Source: CAYMRB01 sp964392615
Lineage (GTDB): Bacteria > Planctomycetota > UBA8108
Length of the DNA stretch: 25,535 nt
Assembly: GCA_964392615.1 (NCBI GenBank)
Contig: CAYMRB010000093.1
Location: forward strand, 1 to 25,535
Direction of reading: 5' to 3'
A program made the translations under genes and the position numbers. This document shows, one piece after another, positions 12,622 to 20,697 of this stretch (positions are counted from its first letter, which is position 1; each line of letters starts with the position of its first letter). Under the pieces are notes generated by a model that did not search any database, had not been told where the DNA came from, and saw nothing but the letters and a program-made list of their open reading frames with translations.

Positions 12622-13986
12622 ATGAAGCGAGCTCGAGTGCTGATCGTGCTGTGCGGGTTCGCAGTGCCCGTCCACGCGCTCGACGAACCGGTTGCGACGA
12701 TCGACCCGACGGAGCAGGCCGCAGCGATGCTGCGATGGTTTGCATCGCCCGCCGATCAGCGTGGCGACATCCCGGCGTCGATCCGCAAGATGGAGGCGTC
12801 GAGCCGCCAAGGCCTCGAGGGACTCCGCAAGGCGGTGTGGAGCGCCTACAGGAAGTCGCTGGTCGAGGCGGGCAACGACAAGGTGCTTCCCGCCCCGACG
12901 ATCCTGGCGAGCGGCAGGAACAACCAGCTGTCACCCGCGGCTCTCGATCTGGGCGCGAAGACGATGCCCTTCTTCTTCGTCGGCAAGGGCGAATTGAAGG
13001 GCAAGCGCCCTCTCTTCATCGCGCTTCACGGCGGCGGCTCCGCGGGCGGCCGGGCGAAGTCCCCCCATGGCTGGGGAGTGAATACGCGGGAATGGCAGGT
13101 CCAGCTGCAATTGGCGGCGCGGGTGTATCCTGGCGGCTCTCTCTATTTCGTCCCGCGCATGGCCGACGACAACGACGGACGCTGGTACTACAAGTACTGC
13201 CAAGATGCCTACGACTCGGTAGTGCGCCACGGGATCCTGTTTCACGACGTGGATCCGAACCGGGTGTACCTGATCGGGATCTCGGAAGGGGCGTATACGG
13301 CCTACCGGATGGGCGCCTTCATGGCGGACCGCTGGGCGGGCGCCGGGTCGATGGCCGGCGGCGAGCCGCTGGGCAACGCGCCGCCGGAGAACATGCGGAA
13401 CATCGCCTTCCGCGCGGACATCGGCGAGCGGGACACGATGTTCGACCGGGTGGGCCTCAACCGGCGCTACGGCGAAGCGCTCGAGAAGCTGCGAGAGGAC
13501 GACGCGGAGGGCTTCAAGCACCGCATCGAGGTGCATGAGGGCCGTGGGCACGGAATCGACTACGCGCCGTGCCCGAAGTGGATCTTCGAGCACGAGCGGA
13601 ACCCGTGGCCGCAGCGGGTGACATGGATGAACATCGACGTCCACGGCCGGCGAAGAATGCAGAGCTACTGGCTGGCGCTGGACGAGAAGCCGGAAGGGAA
13701 ACTGCTCTTCGACGCGCGGCTGGACAAGGCGACCAATAGCGTCGTCGTGAAGGTGGAGCGCCGATCGAAGAAGGGGACGACCGAGGAGGATCGAGGCACG
13801 TCGTTCCGGGTGTATCTGAATGACGAGATGCTCGACCTGGAGAAGCCGGTGCGGATCGTGCGAAACGGCCGGGAGGTGTTCCACGGCGAGGTGGAGCGCA
13901 AGGCGGAAGTGCTGATGCGGTCGCTCGACGAACGCGGCGATCCGTACTACATGTTCCCGTCGGAGGTGCGGATCAAGGGGAACTGA
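12622..13986 (+). CDS. Secreted alpha/beta hydrolase (esterase/PHB-depolymerase-like)
   Basis: 454 residues from ATG 12622, 22 bases after the previous stop; the ribosome-binding site is weak. A short signal peptide ends near HAL (residue 20). The hydrolase core has an oxyanion-type LHGGGS (135-140), nucleophile elbow GISEG (219-223, S221), a probable acid in GERD (D271) and H310 in GRGHGID, completing a Ser-Asp-His set. The C-terminal 130 residues are beta-rich and may be an accessory domain. The substrate is unknown; an ester or peptide bond is possible, since prolyl-oligopeptidase-like members share this layout. Arginine is mostly CGG here, with abundant GGG codons, unlike the CGC/CGA/CGT-rich neighbours, which suggests a different recent history. 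Confidence 0.82.
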   Translation: MKRARVLIVLCGFAVPVHALDEPVATIDPTEQAAAMLRWFASPADQRGDIPASIRKMEASSRQGLEGLRKAVWSAYRKSLVEAGNDKVLPAPTILASGRNNQLSPAALDLGAKTMPFFFVGKGELKGKRPLFIALHGGGSAGGRAKSPHGWGVNTREWQVQLQLAARVYPGGSLYFVPRMADDNDGRWYYKYCQDAYDSVVRHGILFHDVDPNRVYLIGISEGAYTAYRMGAFMADRWAGAGSMAGGEPLGNAPPENMRNIAFRADIGERDTMFDRVGLNRRYGEALEKLREDDAEGFKHRIEVHEGRGHGIDYAPCPKWIFEHERNPWPQRVTWMNIDVHGRRRMQSYWLALDEKPEGKLLFDARLDKATNSVVVKVERRSKKGTTEEDRGTSFRVYLNDEMLDLEKPVRIVRNGREVFHGEVERKAEVLMRSLDERGDPYYMFPSEVRIKGN

Positions 13987-14026
13987 GCCCGACCTCCGCG
14001 AGCAGGGGCTCGATCACCGCGTGATC
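13985..14026. terminator. Hairpins between convergent esterase and HEAT-like genes
   Basis: GAGCCC (13985-13990) pairs with GGGCTC (14006-14011) and overlaps the last two bases of the esterase TGA. A second perfect hairpin, GATCAC-CGC-GTGATC (14012-14026), contains the stop codon (14014-14016) of the minus-strand HEAT-like gene. Both are suited to act on either strand, and neither has a T run. Confidence 0.55.
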
Positions 14027-15225
14027 GCATCCGCCGCCAGCGTCGCCAATTGGGCGAGATGCCGATCGTCGTAGTCGAGGCCCGTGGTCCGCGCCCGCAC
14101 TGCTTCGACGCATCGCGAGGCCGCGGGACCGATGCGCGCCATGGCCATCAACACCAGCTCGAGATCGCTGCCGCGCGCGCGCGGCAGCATGGCCTCCAAC
14201 TCCGGAAGCGCCGGCTCGGCCCCGGGGCCGAGATCGATCAGACACTCGAGCGCGCGGTGGCGCACGTGCTCCGGACCGCCGCGGATAGCCGCGCGCAGCT
14301 GCGGCACGAACGGTCCGTACGCGAGCTGCACGGACCGCGTCAGGTCAGTCATCACGCGAGTCATGTGGCCACCGATGCTCTCCGGCGCCGTCAGCAGGTC
14401 GACGAAGCCGGGGGCGAAGAGATCCGCGCGCTCCGTCGGGGGAATCTCGACGACGCCCGCGGGCACGGCGCCTCGAAGTCGCCACTCCGCCCACCGCGTC
14501 GGCAGAAGGGACGGCTCGCCGTGCGGGGGGCCGAGACGGCGCCTGCCGGAGCGCCTTCGCGGCCTCGTCACCGACCTCGTGCACGTCTGCAGCATTCGCC
14601 GGCCGAGCTCGACCACGGCGGGCGAGCGATCGTGCAGGAGCCGGCAGAGCTCGGCGACGATCACCGGATCCTCGCGCGCGAAACGCTCCAACGCCGCCGG
14701 CACGTAGTTCACCTGTGGCGCGCCGTCGAGCCGGATGGAATCGACGATCTCGCGGAGAAGCTCCACCTCGATGCGGTCGACTTCCTTGATCCAACGAAAA
14801 CCGAGCCGCGTGGCCGCGGGCGATTCCGTACGCAGGAGCTCGAACGCGAGCCACGGCACGCTCGGCAGCGTCGACTCGACGCCTACCTGGCCGGATCGAT
14901 CTTCGCGCGACCCGATCATTCGGGTGATCGCCAACACCTCGTCGGACCACGGCGGCTCCCCCGAGAAAGGGCGATAGTTCTCGTAGAAGGCGTCGTGCCG
15001 CGCCATGCGACGGCGGATCAGCTCCGCGACGCGTTGCACCCCCTCCCTCGACCCGTTGCGCACCAGGTACTCGACCGCGGCGCTGCGCACCGCGACCTCC
15101 TCCGACTCGAGCTGTCGCAGCGCGAACCACTCGCGTATCGACGGCCACGAGGTGACCGTCACGAGGATGACGACCCCGACGCCGACGCCGATGACGCTCC
15201 CGGTGACCCACTCTCGCCGTTTCAT
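14014..15225 (-). CDS. Membrane-anchored HEAT-repeat-like protein
   Basis: 403 residues from ATG 15225, which begins MKRREW followed by a single hydrophobic helix (residues 8-26). The frame is open upstream to 15288, but the signal-anchor immediately after this ATG favours it. The rest is largely alpha-helical with HEAT-like units near 40-75, 165-235 and 310-400 (for example EVAVRSAAVEYLVRNG and HVRHRALECLIDLGPGAEPALPELEAML). An Arg-rich patch lies around 240-255. HEAT solenoids usually mediate protein contacts. It is divergent from the PVC cytochrome gene, so a role with that secreted system is possible but not shown. Confidence 0.62.
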   Translation of the reverse strand: MKRREWVTGSVIGVGVGVVILVTVTSWPSIREWFALRQLESEEVAVRSAAVEYLVRNGSREGVQRVAELIRRRMARHDAFYENYRPFSGEPPWSDEVLAITRMIGSREDRSGQVGVESTLPSVPWLAFELLRTESPAATRLGFRWIKEVDRIEVELLREIVDSIRLDGAPQVNYVPAALERFAREDPVIVAELCRLLHDRSPAVVELGRRMLQTCTRSVTRPRRRSGRRRLGPPHGEPSLLPTRWAEWRLRGAVPAGVVEIPPTERADLFAPGFVDLLTAPESIGGHMTRVMTDLTRSVQLAYGPFVPQLRAAIRGGPEHVRHRALECLIDLGPGAEPALPELEAMLPRARGSDLELVLMAMARIGPAASRCVEAVRARTTGLDYDDRHLAQLATLAADAITR

Positions 15226-15415
15226 CGGTTCCACGAGCCTCGTCTCGAGAAGCGCCCGTCCTCCGCCTCCAGCGCGGAGCAGCAGCACGGAAAGCCTCCC
15301 TACGACGGTACGCGAGTTCGGACGGTGGGTCTACGAGGACCGACGGCTGGCGCGCCCTCGATCTCCTGACTACGATGGACTGCTCGACAGGGTTCTCGAG
15401 GTAGGAGTCAACGCA

Positions 15416-18400
15416 GTGGTCGCAGCCAAGTCTCGTTCCGCATCCGCCGCGCTCGTCGTTCTGCTGGCGGCCACCGCGTCGCTCGCCGATGAATCGACAC
15501 GCGAGAAGGGCCCCGCCGCCCCGCTCGACCTCGGCTCGATCGCCGTGCGCGCCGACTGGAGCCGCGCCGCCGCGCGCGGCGCCTCCAGCAGAAGCCTCGA
15601 TCGCAGCGGTCGCGAGCCGGCGTACATCGGCTCGTTCGGTGGAGACGGCGAGTTTTTCGCCGGCGCTCTCGACGACGTGCGGATCTGGGATCGCGCGCTG
15701 ACGTCCGAGGAAGCCGGTCAGCTCGCGACCGCCGCGTCTCCCCCACCGACGCGCGGTCTGATCGCGCACTGGGCGCTCGACGGCGACCTCGCGAACAGCG
15801 CGGAGCGCGGACCGCGAGACGCCGGCAAGGCGCTCGGCGATCCGCCGCGCCTCGTCGCGGGGCGACTCGGCAAGGCGGTGCACCTCGACGGCGCGACGCA
15901 GACGATCCGCATCGCGCATCACGATGACCTCAAGCCGGAGCGCGCCATCACGTTCGCCGCGTGGATCCTTCCCGACGTCGCTCCGGACCGGTGGATGGAA
16001 ATCTATCGCAAGGACGACGGCAACGCGCGGCATCTGCTGGCGCTCGGCAGGACCGGCTACTTCGGACTCTGGTGCGGCCTCGGCATCGGCGGCTCGTACG
16101 TCGAGCGCGGCGCGCGATTGGACCGCAAGGCGATCCTCGACGGTCGCTGGCATCACGTCGCAGCGACATTCGACGGTCGCCTGATCCTCCTCTACCTCGA
16201 CGGCCGCGAGATCGGACGTCACGACACGCTGTCGCAGCCTCAGCCGATCGAGGTCGTGCCTCCCGACGATCGACTGCGCGTCGCGTTTCTCGGCAACACG
16301 CTGATCGATCGCGCCATCCACTTCGGCTACCTCGAGCACGAGCTCACGCGCGCGTGGCCGGACCGCGACATCGTGTTCCGCAACCTCGGCTGGCCCGGCG
16401 ACGACGTCGATGGCAACGCGCGTGCCGGCTTCGGACCCGGCGAGCACCGCCGTTCCGGCTGGCAGCGACCGCGGGACGCGTTCGGCGACTACGGCTTCCG
16501 CCGACTGACGGATCACCTTCGACGCACGCGTCCCGACATCGTGCTCGTGGGCTACGGATCGAACGTCGCGTTCGGCGGCGCCGCGGGACTCGCGAGATTC
16601 GAGACGGGGCTCGATCGGCTCCTCGACCTGATCGCGACCGCCGGCGCCCGCGCGATGCTGCTGTCGCCGCCGCCTCGTGAAACGCGCGAGCCCGGCTCCT
16701 CCGACATGGCGGAGCAGAACGCGTGGCTCGAGCGCGTCGCGACGCACCTCGGGAAGATCGCGACGCAGCGCGGTCTGCCGTACGTCGACCTGTTCAGCGC
16801 GTTCCGCGAGCAGCAGCGGAACAACGAAACGACGTTGCAGTTCACGGACAACGGCCTCCACCTGAACGATCACGGCTACCGCGTGTTGGCAGCGCTGGTC
16901 GCGCGCGCGATGGGCGTCGACGCGCCGAGGCCTGCCGTGCATCTCCGCGCGGACGGATCGGTCGAGGCCGCCGACGCGTGCCGTGTCGAATCGGTCCGAC
17001 ACACGCCGTTCGGCATGCGAATCGAGGTCGTCAACGATCGCTTGCCCTCGCTCGCTTCGACCGATGGCGGCGGCGTGGTGCGAATCGAGGGCCTCGCGTC
17101 CGGCGTCTACGCACTCGACCTCGTCGGCCAACGCGTCGCGCGCGGCACCGCGGAGCAGTGGGCCCGCGGCATCGCGGTCACTCGCGGTCCGCACCTCGAG
17201 CGCACCGAGCGCTTGCGCGCGGCGATCATCGCGAAGAACCGGCTCTTCTTCTATCGCTTCCGCCCGCAGAACAAGACCTATATCTACCTCTTCCGCCGCC
17301 ACGAGCGCGGCCACCACGAGGGCGAGATCGCGCAGTACGCAGCGCTGGTCCGCGAGAAGGAGGACGAGATCGCGCAGCTCCGCCGCCCCCGGTCGCGACA
17401 GTTCGAGCTCGTCCGCGAGCACGACTATTCGGCCTACGACGTGCCGCGGGACATCCCGCGTCCGAACCTCGACGAGGAGCTCGCGTCGTTCAAGGCCGCG
17501 GACGGATTCGAGGTCAACCTCTTCGCGTCCAACCCGATGGTCGCGAACCCGAACAACATCAACTGGGACGAGCGCGGCCGCATGTGGGTGACGGGAAACA
17601 CCGTCTACCCGCTTCTCACGCCCGGCGAGGATCCGAACGACTTCATCGCGATTCTCGAAGACGTCGACGGCGACGGCGTCGCGGACAAGTCGACCGTCTT
17701 CGCCGACGGCTTGCTCGTGCCCCACTCCGTGATGCCGTCGCGAAACGGCGCGTTCATCACGCAGTCGACCGATCTGCTGTTTCTCGAGGACACCGACGGC
17801 GACGACCGCGCCGACCGGCGTCGTGTCGTCCTCACCGGATTCGGCAACGCGGACGTGCACCAGATGATCCACGGTCTGCGCTGGGGACCGGGCGGCGATC
17901 TCTACTTCAACCAATCGATCTACATCAACTCGCACGTCGAGACGCCGTGGGGCGTGAGTCGACTGAACGCCGCGGGCGTCTGGCGCTTGCGCCCCGAGCA
18001 GCTGCGGCTAGAGGTCCACGCGCGCGGCATGACCAACCCGTGGGGACACGCGTTCGATCGCTGGGGACAATCGTTCGGCACCGACGGCGCGGGTGGCGGA
18101 GGCTTGTCGTACACGTTCCCCGGGGCAGCGTTCCCGTCGGCGCACGACGTCGCTCGCACGATCCGGTCGTTGCATCCCGGGCGACCGAAGGAGTGCGGTC
18201 TCGAGGCGTTGAGTGGCCGCCACCTTCCCGAGTCGTGGCGCGGCGACTTCATCACAGCCGACTTCCGCGCCAATCGCATCGTCCGGTATCGGCTGACGGA
18301 GAACGGCAGCGGCTACTCGTCCCGACTGCTCGGCGACGTGCTGTGGTCGTCGCACAAATCGTTCCGCCCCGTCGACATGAAGCTCGGCCCCGACGGCGCG

Positions 18401-20686
18401 ATCTACATCGCCGATTGGTACAACTCGATCCTCGGCCACGGCGAGGTCGACTTCCACCACCCGCTGCGCGATCACCGTCACGGTCGTATCTGGCGTCTGA
18501 CGGTCAAGGGGCGTCCGCTCGTCGAGCGACCGAAGCTGCACGAAGCATCGGTCGACGAGCTACTCGCCGCGCTCGCGCTTCCGGAAGCTTGGACTCGCGA
18601 TCAGGCGCGTCGCCTGTTGCGTCAGCGGGGAGCGAAGGCGGTCGTCGAGCGACTCGGCAGGTGGGTCGAGGCACTCGATGCCGGCGATCCCGAGATCGAG
18701 CACCACCGTCTGGAGGCGCTCTGGGTCTATCAGGGCGTGCGAGTGCCGGCTCCGGAGCTGCTGCGCTCGGTACTGCAGTCTCCCGATCACCGCGTTCGCG
18801 CGGCTGCGGTGCGCGTGCTCGGCGATTGGCACGATCGCGTGACGGACAGCGTCGATCTCTTCGCGGCCGCGGTCGCCGACGATCACGCGCAGGTGCGCCT
18901 GGAGGTAGTGAACGCGCTGCGTGCGATCGGCACGCTCGAGGCGGTGGAAACCGCGATGCGCGCCGTCGATCGTCAGCTCGACGGCAACCTCGACTACGCG
19001 GCGTGGCTTACCGCGCGCGAGCTGGAATCGCTGTGGCTTCCGGCGCTCGAAGCGGGCAAGCCGGTGTTCGACGGCAAGCCCGATCGACTCGCGTTCGCGC
19101 TGTCCGCCGTCGGCAAGGCGGCGTCGCTGCGACCCCTCGTCGATCTCGTGCGCGCAGGGAAGCTGTCCGATCGCGAGCGACGCTCGGCGCTCGAGCTGAT
19201 CGCGGGGCTCGGTGAGCCGGACGACGTAGTGCTCGTCCTCGACGCCGCGGCGAGCTTCGAATCGGCTGACCCGCGGGCGGCAGCCGGCATCCTCGCCGCG
19301 TTGAAGAGCGGAGCGCAGCGCGGTCGACCGGTGCCGCCGAACGCGGCGCGCGTCGCATCGCTGCTCGACGCCGACGACGAGGAAGTGTCTCGACTCGCGG
19401 TCGATCTCGCGGGGCTCTGGAAGATCGACGCAGCGCGCGCGGCGATCGGCGAGCTCGTCGCGGCGTCGAGGACGCATCCGACGATGCGGAGCGCGGCCGC
19501 TCGCGCGCTCGCGCGGTTCGGCGACGGACCGGTCGTGCTGAGCGCTCTGTCGACGAACGGAGCTTCCACGGCCGTGCGCATCGCCGCGACGTCGGCGTGG
19601 GCCGCAATCGATCCCGAAGGAGCCGCGCCGACTGCCGTTCGCCAGCTCGCTGCCGCTAAGGACGACGACTCGATCGATGCGCTCTTCGAGGCATTCGTCG
19701 GGCGCCGAGAGGGCGACGCGATCCTCGCGAAGGCAATCGACGGCACGAAGCTGTCGGCGGCCACAGCCGCCGTCGGTATCCGCGTCGCCGAATCGTCCGG
19801 TCGCGATATGGCCGCGCTCGTCGACGTGCTGACTCGCGCCGGCTCGCTGGGTGGCCTGACGGCGATGCCGCCGTCGGACGAGCTCGCCACGCTCGTGCAG
19901 GCGGTGCACGACCGCGGCGACGCGGCGCGCGGCGAGGAAGTCTTCCGACGCGCATCGCTTCGCTGCACGACGTGCCACGCAATCGGTGGCGGCGGCGGGC
20001 GCGTCGGCCCCGACCTCAGCAGCCTCGGCGGCAGCTCGCAGGTCGTGCGCATCATCCAATCGCTGCTCGAGCCGAGCGCGGAGATCAAGGAGGGCTACGA
20101 GACCGTCGTCGTATTCGATGCGCGCAGCGGAGTCCACAGCGGCACCGTGGCCTATCGCGGTCGCGACGAGATCCGCGTCCGCGACGCGAACGACCGCGTC
20201 GTCGCGATTCCGACGGCCCAGGCGCAAGCCGTCACGGGAAGCGATGTGTCGGTGATGCCGCGCGGCCTGGCGCAGGATCTGCGCCGCGACGAGCTCGTCG
20301 ATGTCGTGCGCTTCCTGTCCGAGCTCGGCGTCTCCGAGTCGTACAGCGTGCCGACCGAACGGTTCGTGCGGACGTGGAGCGTGCAGATGCGCGAGTCGTG
20401 GAGCACCGCGTACAGTCGCGTCGACGGATCGCTGCCGCTCGACGAGATTCCGGCAAGCGGGGCCAGCAGACCGTTCAGCGTCGTGCGGGCGGTCGTCCGA
20501 CCGGACAGACCAGTCGTGCTACGAGCGAACGATCCCCGCGGCCTGTTTGTGGGCATCGGCGGTCGGCGCCAACGGTTGGAGGCGACGGGCATCGAGCTGA
20601 GCGCGGGCACGCACGAAGTCGAGATCTTCTTCCAACGAGATGAGCGGACGGCACCGCTGCGGATCGAGCTGCGAGATCGCCCCTGA
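15416..20686 (+). CDS. Giant PVC-type heme-binding protein: LamG, SGNH-like, dehydrogenase propeller, HEAT repeats and cytochrome c
   Basis: 1756 residues from GTG 15416, chosen because AGGAG (15403-15407) is 8 bases upstream and a signal peptide (to LADE, residue 23) follows at once; the open frame before it is antisense of the HEAT-like gene. Order: a LamG tail-like segment (about 66-100), a LamG head and body (114-270), an SGNH-like domain (286-500), a helical linker, a PVC membrane-bound-dehydrogenase-type beta-propeller from DGFEVNLFAS (696) to about 1025, HEAT-like helices (about 1040-1480), and a class I cytochrome c site CTTCH (1517-1521) with downstream MPRGL, followed by a C-terminal beta domain. 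Such proteins are hallmarks of Planctomycetota and Verrucomicrobia and are thought to oxidise sugars or related compounds outside the cytoplasm. The SGNH part has GNTLID where GDS is expected, so it may lack hydrolase activity, although DNGLH (478-482) is kept. Confidence 0.9.
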   Translation: MVAAKSRSASAALVVLLAATASLADESTREKGPAAPLDLGSIAVRADWSRAAARGASSRSLDRSGREPAYIGSFGGDGEFFAGALDDVRIWDRALTSEEAGQLATAASPPPTRGLIAHWALDGDLANSAERGPRDAGKALGDPPRLVAGRLGKAVHLDGATQTIRIAHHDDLKPERAITFAAWILPDVAPDRWMEIYRKDDGNARHLLALGRTGYFGLWCGLGIGGSYVERGARLDRKAILDGRWHHVAATFDGRLILLYLDGREIGRHDTLSQPQPIEVVPPDDRLRVAFLGNTLIDRAIHFGYLEHELTRAWPDRDIVFRNLGWPGDDVDGNARAGFGPGEHRRSGWQRPRDAFGDYGFRRLTDHLRRTRPDIVLVGYGSNVAFGGAAGLARFETGLDRLLDLIATAGARAMLLSPPPRETREPGSSDMAEQNAWLERVATHLGKIATQRGLPYVDLFSAFREQQRNNETTLQFTDNGLHLNDHGYRVLAALVARAMGVDAPRPAVHLRADGSVEAADACRVESVRHTPFGMRIEVVNDRLPSLASTDGGGVVRIEGLASGVYALDLVGQRVARGTAEQWARGIAVTRGPHLERTERLRAAIIAKNRLFFYRFRPQNKTYIYLFRRHERGHHEGEIAQYAALVREKEDEIAQLRRPRSRQFELVREHDYSAYDVPRDIPRPNLDEELASFKAADGFEVNLFASNPMVANPNNINWDERGRMWVTGNTVYPLLTPGEDPNDFIAILEDVDGDGVADKSTVFADGLLVPHSVMPSRNGAFITQSTDLLFLEDTDGDDRADRRRVVLTGFGNADVHQMIHGLRWGPGGDLYFNQSIYINSHVETPWGVSRLNAAGVWRLRPEQLRLEVHARGMTNPWGHAFDRWGQSFGTDGAGGGGLSYTFPGAAFPSAHDVARTIRSLHPGRPKECGLEALSGRHLPESWRGDFITADFRANRIVRYRLTENGSGYSSRLLGDVLWSSHKSFRPVDMKLGPDGAIYIADWYNSILGHGEVDFHHPLRDHRHGRIWRLTVKGRPLVERPKLHEASVDELLAALALPEAWTRDQARRLLRQRGAKAVVERLGRWVEALDAGDPEIEHHRLEALWVYQGVRVPAPELLRSVLQSPDHRVRAAAVRVLGDWHDRVTDSVDLFAAAVADDHAQVRLEVVNALRAIGTLEAVETAMRAVDRQLDGNLDYAAWLTARELESLWLPALEAGKPVFDGKPDRLAFALSAVGKAASLRPLVDLVRAGKLSDRERRSALELIAGLGEPDDVVLVLDAAASFESADPRAAAGILAALKSGAQRGRPVPPNAARVASLLDADDEEVSRLAVDLAGLWKIDAARAAIGELVAASRTHPTMRSAAARALARFGDGPVVLSALSTNGASTAVRIAATSAWAAIDPEGAAPTAVRQLAAAKDDDSIDALFEAFVGRREGDAILAKAIDGTKLSAATAAVGIRVAESSGRDMAALVDVLTRAGSLGGLTAMPPSDELATLVQAVHDRGDAARGEEVFRRASLRCTTCHAIGGGGGRVGPDLSSLGGSSQVVRIIQSLLEPSAEIKEGYETVVVFDARSGVHSGTVAYRGRDEIRVRDANDRVVAIPTAQAQAVTGSDVSVMPRGLAQDLRRDELVDVVRFLSELGVSESYSVPTERFVRTWSVQMRESWSTAYSRVDGSLPLDEIPASGASRPFSVVRAVVRPDRPVVLRANDPRGLFVGIGGRRQRLEATGIELSAGTHEVEIFFQRDERTAPLRIELRDRP

Positions 20687-20697
20687 GGACGACCTTC

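Noticed and set aside
15005..15415. Upstream extension of the PVC cytochrome frame to 15005
   Set aside because: The extension is antisense to the HEAT-like gene and would bury the signal peptide. GTG 15416 has a clear ribosome-binding site.
14345..17935. Very long open frame on the minus strand opposite the PVC cytochrome and HEAT-like genes
   Set aside because: It is antisense to well-supported genes, is Arg-rich with no domains, and long antisense frames are expected at this GC content. The same applies to minus-strand frames at 5225-7510, 18560-20227 and 21472-23511 and the plus-strand frame at 1905-3239.
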